A stretch of DNA of 64,000 nt from Nocardioides sp. CFH 31398. Lineage in GTDB: Bacteria; Actinomycetota; Actinomycetes; Propionibacteriales; Nocardioidaceae. Below, one piece after another: positions 35,476 through 44,060 of the stretch; the first letter of the stretch is position 1; the number at the start of each line of letters is the position of its first letter. Made by a program: the position numbers and the translations under genes. Where the stretch lies: the NCBI RefSeq assembly GCF_022436705.1, contig NZ_JAKUHT010000012.1:248001-312000 (forward strand). Reading direction: 5' to 3'. Under the pieces are notes generated by a model. It did not search any database. It was not told the DNA's origin and saw only the letters and a list, made by a program, of their open reading frames with translations.

Positions 35476-36648
35476 ATGACCCGCCGTCTCACGGCCGCCG
35501 TCGCGCTCGTCGCGCTCGCGGTCCCCGTCCTGTCGTCCTGCACCGAGAACGCCCCGGCCGCCGAGGGGAGCGACGGCGACGGCCGGACCCTCACCGTCTC
35601 GTCGTCCGCCGACGCCTGCGACGTGTCGGCCACCGAGGCGCCCGCCGGCACGCTGCGCTTCGACGTCACGAACGCCGGTGACGAGGTCACCGAGTTCTAC
35701 CTGCTCGGCGAGGACGGGCTCCGCATCGTCGGCGAGGTCGAGAACGTCGGCCCCCAGCTGACCCGCCAGCTCGTCGTCAACGCCCCCGCCGGGGACTACG
35801 TGACCGCCTGCAAGCCCGGCATGGTCGGCGAGGGGATCCGCTCCGACTTCACGGTGACGCCGTCCGACGAGGAGGTGCAGGTCTCGGCCGACGAGCAGGA
35901 GCTCGTCGACGCCGCCGAGTCGTCGTACCAGACCTACGTGCAGGACCAGTCCGACCAGCTGCTGGTGAAGACCCGCGAGTTCGCGGAGGACTACACCGCC
36001 GGGGACGACGACGCCGCCCGCGCGCTCTACCCCGTCGCGCGCACGCACTGGGAGCGCATCGAGACCGTCGCGGAGTCCTTCGGCGACCTCGACCCCCGCA
36101 TGGACGCCCGCGAGGCCGACCTCGAGCCCGGCCAGCGCTGGACCGGCTGGCACCGCATGGAGAAGGACCTCTGGCCGCAGCGCGCCGGCGACTACACGCC
36201 GCTGACCGACGCCCAGCGCCGCACCTTCGCCGACGGCCTGGTGGCCGACACCGAGGAGCTCGACCGCCGTATCGGCGACCTCGACTTCACCGTCGACCAG
36301 ATCGCCAACGGCTCCCGCGGCCTGCTCGAGGAGGTCGCCACCGGCAAGGTGACGGGCGAGGAGGAGTACTGGTCGCGCACCGACCTGTGGGACTTCCAGG
36401 CCAACGTCGACGGCGCCCGCGTCGGGTACGACGGCGTCGCGCCCATCGTCGAGGAGAAGGACCCCGAGCTCGCCTCCCAGCTCGAGCTGCGGTTCACCGA
36501 CCTCCAGGAGCTGCTCGACGCGCAGCGCGAGGGCGACGGCTTCGTGTCGTACGACGAGCTGTCGAAGCAGGAGGTCCGCGACCTCGCCGACGCCGTCAAC
36601 GCGCTGTCCGAGCCGCTGTCGCGGCTGACCGCCGTCGTGGTGGCCTGA
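35476..36648 (+). CDS. efeO: EfeO-type iron-binding lipoprotein
   Basis: Extracytoplasmic component of EfeUOB. The 390-residue protein begins with a lipoprotein signal (VALVALAVPVLSSCTEN, Cys 22), then a cupredoxin-like domain (TLTVSSSADACDVSATEAPAGTLRFDVTN, DYVTACKPGMVG) and an M75 peptidase-like helical domain with the HxxE metal motif in GWHRMEKDLW and YPVARTHWERIE. It starts 10 nt after efeU. Confidence 0.95.
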   Translation: MTRRLTAAVALVALAVPVLSSCTENAPAAEGSDGDGRTLTVSSSADACDVSATEAPAGTLRFDVTNAGDEVTEFYLLGEDGLRIVGEVENVGPQLTRQLVVNAPAGDYVTACKPGMVGEGIRSDFTVTPSDEEVQVSADEQELVDAAESSYQTYVQDQSDQLLVKTREFAEDYTAGDDDAARALYPVARTHWERIETVAESFGDLDPRMDAREADLEPGQRWTGWHRMEKDLWPQRAGDYTPLTDAQRRTFADGLVADTEELDRRIGDLDFTVDQIANGSRGLLEEVATGKVTGEEEYWSRTDLWDFQANVDGARVGYDGVAPIVEEKDPELASQLELRFTDLQELLDAQREGDGFVSYDELSKQEVRDLADAVNALSEPLSRLTAVVVA

Positions 36649-36652
36649 CGTC

Positions 36653-37927
36653 GTGCCCCCGATCAGTCGCCGGGGTCTGCTCGGCGGCGGTGTCGCCGCC
36701 GCCGGGCTGGCCGGGGCGGGCGTCGTCGGCGCCTCGCTCGCGGGCGCCTCGGACGGGTCCTCGCCCTGGCCGGGTCCCGGGGTCGCCGAGACCTACCCGT
36801 TCCGGGGGGCGCACCAGGCCGGGATCGTCACGCCCGCCCAGGACCGCCTGCACTTCGCCGCCTTCGACGTCACCACCGACGACCGGGAGGCGCTCGTCGC
36901 GCTGCTGACGGCGTGGACGGCGGCCGCCGAGCGCATGACGGCCGGCGAGCCGGCCGGTCCGGTCGGGCCCGTCGAGGGCGCCGCGGACCTGCCGCCGGAC
37001 GACACGGGCGAGGCCATCGGCCTGCCCGCCAGCGGGCTCACGATCACGTTCGGGTTCGGGCCGTCGCTGTTCCGCGACGCCGACGGCAGGGACCGCTTCG
37101 GGCTGGCCGGCCGACAGCCCGCCTCGCTGAGGGACCTGCCGCACTTCCCGGGCGACGTCCTCGCGCCGGGACGCAGCGGGGGAGACCTCTGCGTCCAGGC
37201 CTGCGCGCAGGACCCGCAGGTCGCCGTCCACGCGATCCGCAACCTCGTGCGGATCGGCTTCGGCACCGTCTCGGTGCGGTGGTCGCAGCTCGGGTTCGGG
37301 CGGACCTCCAGCACCAGCTCCAGCCAGGAGACCCCACGCAACCTGTTCGGCTTCAAGGACGGCACCGCGAACGTCCTGGCCGAGGAGACCCAGGCGCTCG
37401 CGGACCACGTCTGGGTGGGTGAGGACGACGACCCGGCCGGCTCCTGGCTCGCCGGTGGCTCCTACCTCGTCGCCCGCCGCATCGCCATGACGATCGAGAC
37501 CTGGGACCGCCAGACCCTCGCCGAGCAGGAGTCCATCGTCGGGCGCACGAAGGGGACCGGCGCGCCGCTGTCGGGCGGCGACGAGCACACCCCGATCGAC
37601 TTCGCCATGCCCGGCAGCAACGGCCAGCCCGTCGTCCCCGTCGACTCCCACGTGCGCGTCGTCCACCCGGACCACAACGGCGGGGCGCGGATGCTGCGCC
37701 GCGGCTACACCTTCGTCGACGGCACGACCGACCTCGGCGGCCTCGACGCCGGCCTGTTCTTCCTCGCCTTCGTCCGAGACCCCCTCACCGACTTCGTGCC
37801 GGTCCAGCAGGCGATGTCCCGCCACGACGCGATGACGGAGTACCTCCGCGTCACCGGCTCCGCCGTCTTCGCCGTCCCACCCGGTGCCGGTGAGGGCGAG
37901 CACGTCGGGCAGGCGCTCTTCGCCTGA
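36653..37927 (+). CDS. efeB: EfeB, Tat-exported DyP-type haem peroxidase
   Basis: A 424-residue deferrochelatase/peroxidase oxidising Fe2+ for uptake or extracting iron from haem. The twin-arginine signal is ISRRGLLGGGVAAAGLAGAG. DyP motifs are present: GFGPSLF, LCVQACAQDPQVAVHAIRNL, the GXXDG motif in LFGFKDGTANV with catalytic Asp, the proximal His in DSHVRVVHP (DxHVR), MLRRGYTFVDG and GLFFLAFVRDP. GTG start 4 nt after efeO. A strong hairpin follows the stop codon and ends the operon. Confidence 0.95.
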   Translation: MPPISRRGLLGGGVAAAGLAGAGVVGASLAGASDGSSPWPGPGVAETYPFRGAHQAGIVTPAQDRLHFAAFDVTTDDREALVALLTAWTAAAERMTAGEPAGPVGPVEGAADLPPDDTGEAIGLPASGLTITFGFGPSLFRDADGRDRFGLAGRQPASLRDLPHFPGDVLAPGRSGGDLCVQACAQDPQVAVHAIRNLVRIGFGTVSVRWSQLGFGRTSSTSSSQETPRNLFGFKDGTANVLAEETQALADHVWVGEDDDPAGSWLAGGSYLVARRIAMTIETWDRQTLAEQESIVGRTKGTGAPLSGGDEHTPIDFAMPGSNGQPVVPVDSHVRVVHPDHNGGARMLRRGYTFVDGTTDLGGLDAGLFFLAFVRDPLTDFVPVQQAMSRHDAMTEYLRVTGSAVFAVPPGAGEGEHVGQALFA

Positions 37928-37948
37928 GGGACCGCCGTCGGCGGTCCC
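37928..37948 (+). terminator. terminator hairpin after efeB
   Basis: GGGACCGCC and GGCGGTCCC flank a 3-nt loop immediately after the efeB stop. The 9-bp perfect stem has no T-tract, as is common in high-GC actinomycetes. Confidence 0.65.
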
Positions 37949-37957
37949 GACGCGCCC

Positions 37958-38020
37958 GACCACCTCCGCGTGAGGTGGTCGAGCAGGCAGCGAGCCATGG
38001 CGAGCGACCGCGTCGAGACC
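37958..38020. repeat. REP-like dispersed repeat, single copy with adjoining hairpin
   Basis: GACCACCTC and GAGGTGGTC form a hairpin (37958-37980), running into GGTGGTCGAGCAGGCAGCGA and ending CGCGTCGAGACC. The same start (GGTGGTCGAGCA) and end (GCGTCGAGACC) recur at 44107-44157 and, inverted, at 56121-56350, defining a dispersed family. Confidence 0.7.
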
Positions 38021-38037
38021 GCGGCGCGCTCCAGTGG

Positions 38038-38607
38038 TCAGCGGCGGGTGGCGAGCACCGCGGAGGCGTCGGGGGCGACCATGACCTCGGCGGCGGTGAA
38101 GCGCTCGTCGGTGAGCCACTCCTCGCGCAGGTAGTCGACGCGGCCGCCGGTGATCGGCGGCCACGACTCGCACGGCACGAAGTCGTCGAGGACGACGATG
38201 CCGCCCGGGCCGACGAGGTCGGCGATCGCGTCGACGCGTACGCCGGCCGGGTCGCCGGCGTCCACGAAGAGCAGGGAGAACGGAGCGCGGTCGCGCAGGG
38301 TCGACCAGTCGGCGCCGATGACCTCGACCTGGTCGTCGCCGTCGAAGATCTCCGCGGCGGCGTCGGCGAGCTTCGCGTTCAGCTCGGCCGTCACCAGCCG
38401 CACGTCGTCCGAGCGGACGCCGGAGCGCAGCCAGGCGGTCCCCACGCCGGTGCCGGTGCCGAACTCGGCCATCGTCCCCGTCCGCGTCGCGGCCAGGGTG
38501 GCGAGCAGCCGGCCGGTCTCGTTGCGGCAGAACGACGCGTAGCCGGCTCGTCTGGAGACGTCGAAGGCGCGGCGCACGATCTCGGGAAGCTCGGGGGGCG
38601 CGCTCAT
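38038..38607 (-). CDS. O-methyltransferase family protein
   Basis: A 189-residue SAM-dependent methyltransferase of the class I catechol-O-methyltransferase-like group: the SAM-binding motif MAEFGTGTGVGTAWLRSGV, LVTAELNAKLADAA with the ribose-binding Glu, FSLLFVDAGDPAGV (motif III with metal-type Asp) and IVVLDDFVPCESWPP. The substrate is unknown. ATG at 38607; the 3' end lies close to the REP-like element. Confidence 0.83.
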   Translation of the reverse strand: MSAPPELPEIVRRAFDVSRRAGYASFCRNETGRLLATLAATRTGTMAEFGTGTGVGTAWLRSGVRSDDVRLVTAELNAKLADAAAEIFDGDDQVEVIGADWSTLRDRAPFSLLFVDAGDPAGVRVDAIADLVGPGGIVVLDDFVPCESWPPITGGRVDYLREEWLTDERFTAAEVMVAPDASAVLATRR

Positions 38608-38716
38608 CCACCGAGTCTGGCCGAGTCCCTCATCGCAAGACTCCCGTCTCGCATCGTGAACTTGCGGGAAAACCCCCGAGACAGCCGACGAGTCGCCGGG
38701 TAGCGTGCGAAGCACT

Positions 38717-38761
38717 ATGCGCAGCGTGCTCGTACTCATCGACCGCCGCGGCGGGGCCTGA
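38717..38761 (+). CDS. branched-chain amino-acid leader peptide (MRSVLVLIDRRGGA)
   Basis: A 14-codon frame encodes MRSVLVLIDRRGGA, with Val-Leu-Val-Leu-Ile as regulatory codons. A TAGCGT box at 38701-38706 lies 10 nt before the ATG. Hairpins follow, then a small gene and leuB. It is analogous to the ilvB and cimA leaders in the same window. Confidence 0.78.
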   Translation: MRSVLVLIDRRGGA

Positions 38762-38763
38762 CA

Positions 38764-38923
38764 GAGAGGCCACCTCGCCGCGGCGTTCGGCGTTGCGTCA
38801 GGCCTCTCGACCCCCTTCTCAGCTCGACCCCGATCCGCTTCCCGGATCGGCGGCTCCGTGCCGGGTCACAGGCCCACCCGTCTCCTGGCTCGGCCGAGAG
38901 CGGTGCCACGCGATCCGTGGCAC
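38764..38923 (+). promoter_or_regulatory. attenuator-like hairpin series downstream of the leader peptide
   Basis: Three strong stems follow the leader: GAGAGGCC (38764-38771) with GGCCTCTC (38801-38808); CCGATCCG with CGGATCGG (about 38829-38848); GTGCCACG (38903-38910) with CGTGGCAC (38916-38923). The first begins 2 nt after the leader stop and could be the terminator or anti-terminator, but no T-tract follows it. Confidence 0.5.
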
Positions 38924-39011
38924 GTCGTCCTCGCCTCCCCGGTGCGGAGCCCACCACCCTCGAAACCCCCGACGGACCACGCCGTGGTCCGAGACCAGGA
39001 GACGACCTGCC

Positions 39012-39137
39012 ATGTACGACATGTATCCCGACTGGGGCCCCGCCCGTCACCACCCCGAGCACCCCTCCAGCACCGACGCGCTGCAGGAGGCGATGGACCG
39101 CCGCGACCAGGGTGGACCCCGCCCCGACGACAACTGA
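39012..39137 (+). CDS. small hypothetical protein (41 aa)
   Basis: Starts MYDMYPDWGPARHHPEHPSS and ends RRDQGGPRPDDN. AGGAG lies about 11 nt upstream. Charged, histidine-containing and without hydrophobic segments, it is presumably cytosolic. It is the first full gene after the leader peptide and ends 21 nt before leuB. No family recognised. Confidence 0.55.
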   Translation: MYDMYPDWGPARHHPEHPSSTDALQEAMDRRDQGGPRPDDN

Positions 39138-39158
39138 GGAGTCGCTAGCGTCCGGGGC

Positions 39159-40256
39159 ATGAACGACAGCGCCGCGACCACTCCGCCGACCGTCACCCCG
39201 CCCACCGGCACCGTTGCCCTGGCGGTGATCCCCGGGGACGGGATCGGACCGGAGGTGACCTCCGAGGCCCTCAAGGTCCTGCAGGCGGTGGCGCCGAGCG
39301 GTGTCGAGTTCGCCCCGACGACGTACGACCTGGGTGCGGAGCGCTACCTCGCGACCGGCGAGGTGCTCCCGGACTCGGTCCTGGAGGAGGTCCGCGGCCA
39401 CGACGCGATCCTCCTCGGCGCGGTCGGCGGCAAGCCGGGTGACACCCGGCTGCCCGCCGGCGTCCTCGAGCGGGGGCTGCTGCTGCGGCTCCGCTTCGAG
39501 CTCGACCACTACGTCAACCTGCGGCCCACCCGGCTGTTCCCCGGCGTCGTGTCGCCCCTCGCCGACCCCGGCGAGGTCGACTTCGTCGTCGTCCGCGAGG
39601 GCACCGAGGGGCCGTACACCGGCAACGGCGGCGCCCTGCGCGTCGGCACCCCGGCGGAGGTCGCCACGGAGGTCTCCGTCAACACGGCGTACGGCGTCGA
39701 GCGCGTCGTCCGCGACGCCTTCGCGCGGGCGCAGCGCCGCCCGGCCAAGAAGCTCACGCTGGTCCACAAGACCAACGTCCTCGTCCACGCCGGCGGCATC
39801 TGGAGCCGGGTCGTGAACGAGGTGGCCCGGGAGTTCCCCGAGGTGACCGTGGACTACCTCCACGTCGACGCCACGATGATCTTCCTGACCACCGACCCCG
39901 CCCGCTTCGACGTGATCGTCACCGACAACCTCTTCGGGGACATCGTCACGGACCTCGCCGCCGCCATCTCCGGCGGCATCGGGCTCGCCGCCTCCGGCAA
40001 CGTCAACCCCGACCGGACGGCGCCCAGCATGTTCGAGCCGGTCCACGGCTCGGCCCCCGACATCGCCGGCCAGCAGAAGGCCGACCCCACCGCCGCGATC
40101 CTGTCGGCGGCGCTCATGCTCGACCACCTCGGCCTGCCCGAGCAGGCGGAGGCCGTCGAGCGCGCCGTCCTCGACGACCTGGCCGCCCGCACCCCGGGCG
40201 AGGCCCGTCGTACGGCGGAGGTCGGCGACGCCATCGCCGCCCGCCTCTCCCGCTGA
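39159..40256 (+). CDS. leuB: 3-isopropylmalate dehydrogenase
   Basis: Oxidative decarboxylation of 3-isopropylmalate in leucine synthesis (NAD). The 365-residue protein shows [90 protein letters not shown], the metal Asp region [24 protein letters not shown] and [24 protein letters not shown]. The ATG lies 7 nt after a TAGCGT box (39146-39151), so a leaderless start is likely in addition to any read-through from the leader upstream. Confidence 0.95.
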   Translation: MNDSAATTPPTVTPPTGTVALAVIPGDGIGPEVTSEALKVLQAVAPSGVEFAPTTYDLGAERYLATGEVLPDSVLEEVRGHDAILLGAVGGKPGDTRLPAGVLERGLLLRLRFELDHYVNLRPTRLFPGVVSPLADPGEVDFVVVREGTEGPYTGNGGALRVGTPAEVATEVSVNTAYGVERVVRDAFARAQRRPAKKLTLVHKTNVLVHAGGIWSRVVNEVAREFPEVTVDYLHVDATMIFLTTDPARFDVIVTDNLFGDIVTDLAAAISGGIGLAASGNVNPDRTAPSMFEPVHGSAPDIAGQQKADPTAAILSAALMLDHLGLPEQAEAVERAVLDDLAARTPGEARRTAEVGDAIAARLSR

Positions 40257-40308
40257 TCGCCCGCGGGAGCGGGTGAGCCCCACCACGAGAACGGATAGCG
40301 TGCCCGTC

Positions 40309-41385
40309 ATGCAGATCAGCACCACCCCGAACCCCACGCCGGTCCCCGACGAGCGCCTGGCCGAGATCCTCGCCGCGCCCGGGTTCGGGACCCACTTCAC
40401 CGACCACATGCTCACGGTCGAGTGGACCCCGGACGCCGGGTGGCACGACGCGCGGATCACGCCGTACGGCCCGCTCAGCCTCGACCCGGCCACGGCCGTC
40501 CTGCACTACGCGCAGGAGATCTTCGAGGGGATGAAGGCCTACCGCCACGACGACGGCTCGGTCTGGACCTTCCGGCCCGACGAGAACGCCCAGCGCATGG
40601 TGCGGTCGTCGCACCGCCTCGCGCTGCCAGTGCTCGACGCCGACGACTTCGTCTCCTGCGTCGACGCGCTGGTGCGCACCGACGAGCGCTGGGTCCCGGA
40701 CGGCGAGGGGGAGAAGAGCCTCTACCTGCGCCCCTTCATGTTCGCCTCCGAGGCGTTCCTCGGGGTCCGTCCCGCCCAGCACGTGACGTTCATGGTCATC
40801 GCCTCGCCCGCCGGCGCCTACTTCAAGGGCGGCGTGCAGCCGGTCTCGCTGTGGCTGACCGAGGAGTACACCCGCGCGGGCCGTGGCGGCATGGGCGCGG
40901 CGAAGACGGGCGGCAACTACGCGTCGTCCCTCGTCGCCCAGCAGGAGGCCATCGCCGCCGGGTGCGACCAGGTCGTCTTCCTCGACGCCGAGCACGGGCG
41001 GTACGTCGAGGAGCTCGGCGGCATGAACATGTACTTCGTGCACCGCGACGGGCACATCTCGACCCCGGAGACCGGCACGATCCTCGAGGGCATCACCCGG
41101 GCCTCGGTCATCGAGCTCGCAGGCAAGATGGGCCACCACGTGGAGGAGCGCCGCTTCTCGATCGACGAGTGGCGCGACGGCGTGACCTCCGGCGAGATCA
41201 CCGAGATCTTCGCGTGCGGCACCGCCGCGGTGATCACCCCCGTGGGCGAGCTGAAGTGGGACGGCGGGGGCGTCCCCGCCACCACGAACGGCTCGCCGGT
41301 CGCGCTGGCGATCCGCCAGGCGCTGGTGGACCTGCAGTACGGCCGCGCCGAGGACACCTTCGGCTGGATGCACCGGGTCGTCTGA
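40309..41385 (+). CDS. ilvE: branched-chain amino-acid aminotransferase
   Basis: PLP transaminase making Leu, Ile and Val from their 2-oxo acids. The 358-residue length matches the longer type found in actinomycetes. Motifs: LHYAQEIFEGMKAYRHDDGSV, LYLRPFMFASEAFLGVRP, GMGAAKTGGNYASSLVAQQEA with the PLP lysine, VFLDAEHGRYVEELGGMNMYFV, TGTILEGITRASVIELA and FACGTAAVITPVGEL. ATG 40309 lies 7 nt after TAGCGT (40296-40301), indicating a leaderless mRNA. Confidence 0.96.
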   Translation: MQISTTPNPTPVPDERLAEILAAPGFGTHFTDHMLTVEWTPDAGWHDARITPYGPLSLDPATAVLHYAQEIFEGMKAYRHDDGSVWTFRPDENAQRMVRSSHRLALPVLDADDFVSCVDALVRTDERWVPDGEGEKSLYLRPFMFASEAFLGVRPAQHVTFMVIASPAGAYFKGGVQPVSLWLTEEYTRAGRGGMGAAKTGGNYASSLVAQQEAIAAGCDQVVFLDAEHGRYVEELGGMNMYFVHRDGHISTPETGTILEGITRASVIELAGKMGHHVEERRFSIDEWRDGVTSGEITEIFACGTAAVITPVGELKWDGGGVPATTNGSPVALAIRQALVDLQYGRAEDTFGWMHRVV

Positions 41386-42092
41386 TCGCCACCGCCGCTC
41401 CCGACGCCCGCGTCGAGGCCGCCGGCCCCCGGGTCGGCGCGCTGCCGCTGGTGCTCGCGCTGACCTTCGCGACCGGGGTCGTCGACGCCGTGGGCTTCCT
41501 CGGGCTCGACCGCGTGTTCGTCGGCAACATGACCGGCAACGTCGTCGTGCTCGGCATGGGCCTCGCGGGCGCCGACGACCTCCCGGTCCTCGGGCCCGTG
41601 CTGGCGCTGGTCGGCTTCGCCGTCGGGGCCTTCCTCGGCGGCCGCCTCGTCCGCGGCTCGGGCTGGTCACGGCGCACCTCGGTGCTCGTGCTCGTCACCG
41701 GGCTCGTCGTCGCCGCGACGGCGGTCCTGGTGCTCGTGGCGGGCGACGAGCCGCCGTACGGCGTGACGGTCGGGACGACGACCGCGCTCGGCGCCGCCAT
41801 GGGGCTGCAGGCCGCGACCGCCCGGGCGGTCGGGGTCAAGGACGTGACCACGGTGGTCGTCACCTCCACGATCACCGGCCTCTTCGCCGACGCCGGCCGC
41901 AGCGGCTCGTGGCGCGACGCCGGCCGTCGCTCGTCCGCGGTCGTCCTCATGCTCCTCGGGGCGCTGGTCGGGGCGCTGCTGCTCCTCGTGCACGCCGCGG
42001 CCGGGCTGGCCCTGGCCGCGGTGGTGACGCTCGTCGTGGCCGTGCTCGGCCTGTGGCCGGCTCGGCGAACCGACGCCGTGGCCAGGCGCTGA
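41382..42092 (+). CDS. DUF1275 (YoaK-like) membrane protein
   Basis: A six-helix membrane protein: LPLVLALTFATGVVDAVGFLGLDRVFVGNMTGNVVVLGMGL is the DUF1275 signature, followed by LVGFAVGAFLGGRLV, TSVLVLVTGLVVAATAVLVLV, AMGLQAATARAVGVKDVTTVVVTSTITGL and two C-terminal helices. Function unknown; a transport role is often assumed. No ATG/GTG/TTG exists in frame between the ilvE stop and the first helix, so the start is probably CTG 41382 overlapping that stop, or GTG 41451 inside helix 1. Confidence 0.75.
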   Translation: MIATAAPDARVEAAGPRVGALPLVLALTFATGVVDAVGFLGLDRVFVGNMTGNVVVLGMGLAGADDLPVLGPVLALVGFAVGAFLGGRLVRGSGWSRRTSVLVLVTGLVVAATAVLVLVAGDEPPYGVTVGTTTALGAAMGLQAATARAVGVKDVTTVVVTSTITGLFADAGRSGSWRDAGRRSSAVVLMLLGALVGALLLLVHAAAGLALAAVVTLVVAVLGLWPARRTDAVARR

Positions 42093-42109
42093 CCGGTAGC
42101 GTCGAGCGG

Positions 42110-42736
42110 GTGTCGAGCCCCTTCACCCTCGTCGACTGGCGCGACCGGATGGCCGCCCTGTTCGCCGCCGTCCGCGCCGAGCAGGACCCGGCCACGGGCC
42201 ACGCGCTGTGGCGCGAGGGCCGCGCGGACCTGTTCGCGCACCACCCGGACAGCCCGCTGCGCGAACAGCCGGAGCTGCGGGAGCGGGGCCTGTCCTACTG
42301 GCCCTACGACCCGGCGCTGCGCTTCGAGGTCCGCCTGGCCGAGGCCGGTCCCGACGCGACCGGCCCCGACGAGCTCGGCGTCGACACCGGGGACGACGGC
42401 GGCACCACGCTGCGTCGCGTCGGCCGGGTCGACCTGCCCGGGCTCGGCAGCCTCGACGTCTGGCGCCTCCACCAGTACGGCGGCGGGCTGTTCGTGCCGC
42501 TGCGCGACGGCACCTCGGGCGTGCCCGGCGACGACGGCGCGTCGTCGTACGGCGGGGGCAGGTACCTCGTCGACACCGCCAAGGGCGCCCACCTCGGCGT
42601 CGCCGACGGCACGCTGACGATCGACCTCAACTTCGCCTACCACCCGTCGTGCCGCTACGACCCGCGGTGGCGCTGCCCCCTCGCGCCGCCGGGCAACCGG
42701 CTCGAGGCGCGGGTCGAGGCGGGGGAGCAGTACTGA
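42110..42736 (+). CDS. DUF1684 domain protein
   Basis: A 208-residue protein starting VSSPFTLVDWRDRMAALFAAV. It carries the DUF1684 landmarks: WREGRADLFAHHPDSPL, YWPYDPALRFEV, LPGLGSLDVWRLHQYGGGLFVPLRDG, YGGGRYLVDTAKGA, and the C-terminal DLNFAYHPSCRYDPRWRCPLAPPGNRL. Function unknown. GTG 42110 sits 7 nt after TAGCGT (42097-42102), suggesting a leaderless transcript. The next gene starts 1 nt after its stop. Confidence 0.85.
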   Translation: MSSPFTLVDWRDRMAALFAAVRAEQDPATGHALWREGRADLFAHHPDSPLREQPELRERGLSYWPYDPALRFEVRLAEAGPDATGPDELGVDTGDDGGTTLRRVGRVDLPGLGSLDVWRLHQYGGGLFVPLRDGTSGVPGDDGASSYGGGRYLVDTAKGAHLGVADGTLTIDLNFAYHPSCRYDPRWRCPLAPPGNRLEARVEAGEQY

Positions 42737-42737
42737 G

Positions 42738-43775
42738 GTGAACCCGAGCGCAGGGCTCGCCGACCTCGACTACAGGCCCGTCGAACGCGGCGCGGGCCTC
42801 GGCGAGCGCCTCCGTGCGGTCGGCAGGAGCCCGCGCCTCGTCATCGGCGGCACCGTCTCCGTGCTGACCCTCGCCGTCCCCGCGGTGGCCCTGGTCGTGA
42901 TGGTCGCCCGCGGGCACACCGAGGACGGGGGACTGCTCTTCTTCCTCGGGCTGGTCGCGGCGGGCGGCCTGTACGCCATCGCCGACGTCCTCCGGCAGGC
43001 CGGTGGCCCGGGAGGCCTCGAGCGGTTCGCCGAGGTCAACGGTCTGCGACACCTCAGCGGCTCGGTCGCCACCCACTACCGAGGCAGCCGGTTCGCGGAC
43101 GGCTCCCACGTGGTGGAATCCGCGGTACGCCTCGACGGCGACACCCTCGTCGAGGTCGGGGACCTGTTCCCGGTCACCCCGCTCCGTATGGGGGAGTCCG
43201 CCCGGGTCGCGACCGCCTACCTGCGGGTGGTCGTCGACGGTGCCCTCCCGGTGGGCGCTGCGGACGTGGCCCGCCGGGTCGTCGACGCCGTCGCGGAGAA
43301 GGAGCTCACGGCCCTGTTCGGCCCTGTCGCCGTCGAGGTCGGGTGGCGCGAGGTGACGGTGTACGGCACCCGTGGGTTGAGGCCGAGGGAGAAGGGCCGC
43401 CTGCGGAGCGCCCTGGTCCTCGCCGAGCGGATCGGAGTCGCCGCGACCGACGCGGCCGACCGGTCGGGTCCCGCCGCGCGGCGCACCCGTTCGGGCATCA
43501 GCATCCCGGAGCCGGCCCGCAAGGCGGCCGCCGGCGGCCGGCGGCTGCACCCCGCGGTCCTGGTGCTCGGGACGCTGGCGGCGCTGATCGTGCTCCCGCT
43601 GCTGTTCGCGGTCGTGATGTCGAGCCTCGAGCCCGTGACGCGGGGCAACGGACTCGTCGCCGCGGTCGTGGTCGGCGTCATGGTCGCCGTCGTCCTCGCC
43701 GTGGTGTCGCGGCTCGTGCGCCTCGCGCACACCCACCGACGGGCTGGCGACGGAGCGGGACGGGAGGCCCGATGA
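42738..43775 (+). CDS. hypothetical membrane protein (345 aa)
   Basis: Two N-terminal helices (VIGGTVSVLTLAVPAVALVVMVA, GLLFFLGLVAAGGLYAIADV), a cytosolic central domain of about 180 residues (GGLERFAEVNGLRHLSG, VVESAVRLDGDTLVEVGDLF, GWREVTVYGTRGLR), then two C-terminal helices (HPAVLVLGTLAALIVLPLLFAVV, LVAAVVVGVMVAVVLAVVSRLV). The central domain may sense a ligand, but I recognise no family. It is translationally coupled to the next small gene (ATGA). Confidence 0.72.
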   Translation: MNPSAGLADLDYRPVERGAGLGERLRAVGRSPRLVIGGTVSVLTLAVPAVALVVMVARGHTEDGGLLFFLGLVAAGGLYAIADVLRQAGGPGGLERFAEVNGLRHLSGSVATHYRGSRFADGSHVVESAVRLDGDTLVEVGDLFPVTPLRMGESARVATAYLRVVVDGALPVGAADVARRVVDAVAEKELTALFGPVAVEVGWREVTVYGTRGLRPREKGRLRSALVLAERIGVAATDAADRSGPAARRTRSGISIPEPARKAAAGGRRLHPAVLVLGTLAALIVLPLLFAVVMSSLEPVTRGNGLVAAVVVGVMVAVVLAVVSRLVRLAHTHRRAGDGAGREAR

Positions 43776-44035
43776 CCGCTCCGACGCCCCGGGTGCGACG
43801 CCGGATCGAGGCCGATTTCGGCGAGCGGGCCGACGCCGTCGTCGACGCCGTCGCCGCGGCGGGGAGCACCGAGCGGCTGCAGGCGGCGATCGTCCTCGCC
43901 GCCCGGGCCCGGCCGGACCACCTCGAGGCCGCCCTGCGGCTCGCGGCACTCGACTGGCGCGACCTCCTCGTCGACGCCGGGCTGGAGCACGCCGACTGGC
44001 CCGCCCGACTGGACGCCGAGCTGGGTCCCTCCTGA
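43772..44035 (+). CDS. small hypothetical protein (87 aa)
   Basis: Soluble helical protein: TPRVRRRIEADFGERADAV, ERLQAAIVLAARARPDHLEAALRLAALDWRDLLVDAGLEHADWP. Overlaps the membrane-protein stop by 4 nt, so they are made together. Homologues of this type are often found in actinomycetes next to membrane proteins; function unknown. Confidence 0.7.
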   Translation: MTAPTPRVRRRIEADFGERADAVVDAVAAAGSTERLQAAIVLAARARPDHLEAALRLAALDWRDLLVDAGLEHADWPARLDAELGPS

Positions 44036-44060
44036 CGTGGTGAGGTCCCGACGAGCCGAG

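Noticed and set aside
39159..40256. Isocitrate or tartrate dehydrogenase instead of LeuB.
   Set aside because: Motifs such as [21 protein letters not shown] and the surrounding branched-chain genes favour 3-isopropylmalate dehydrogenase.
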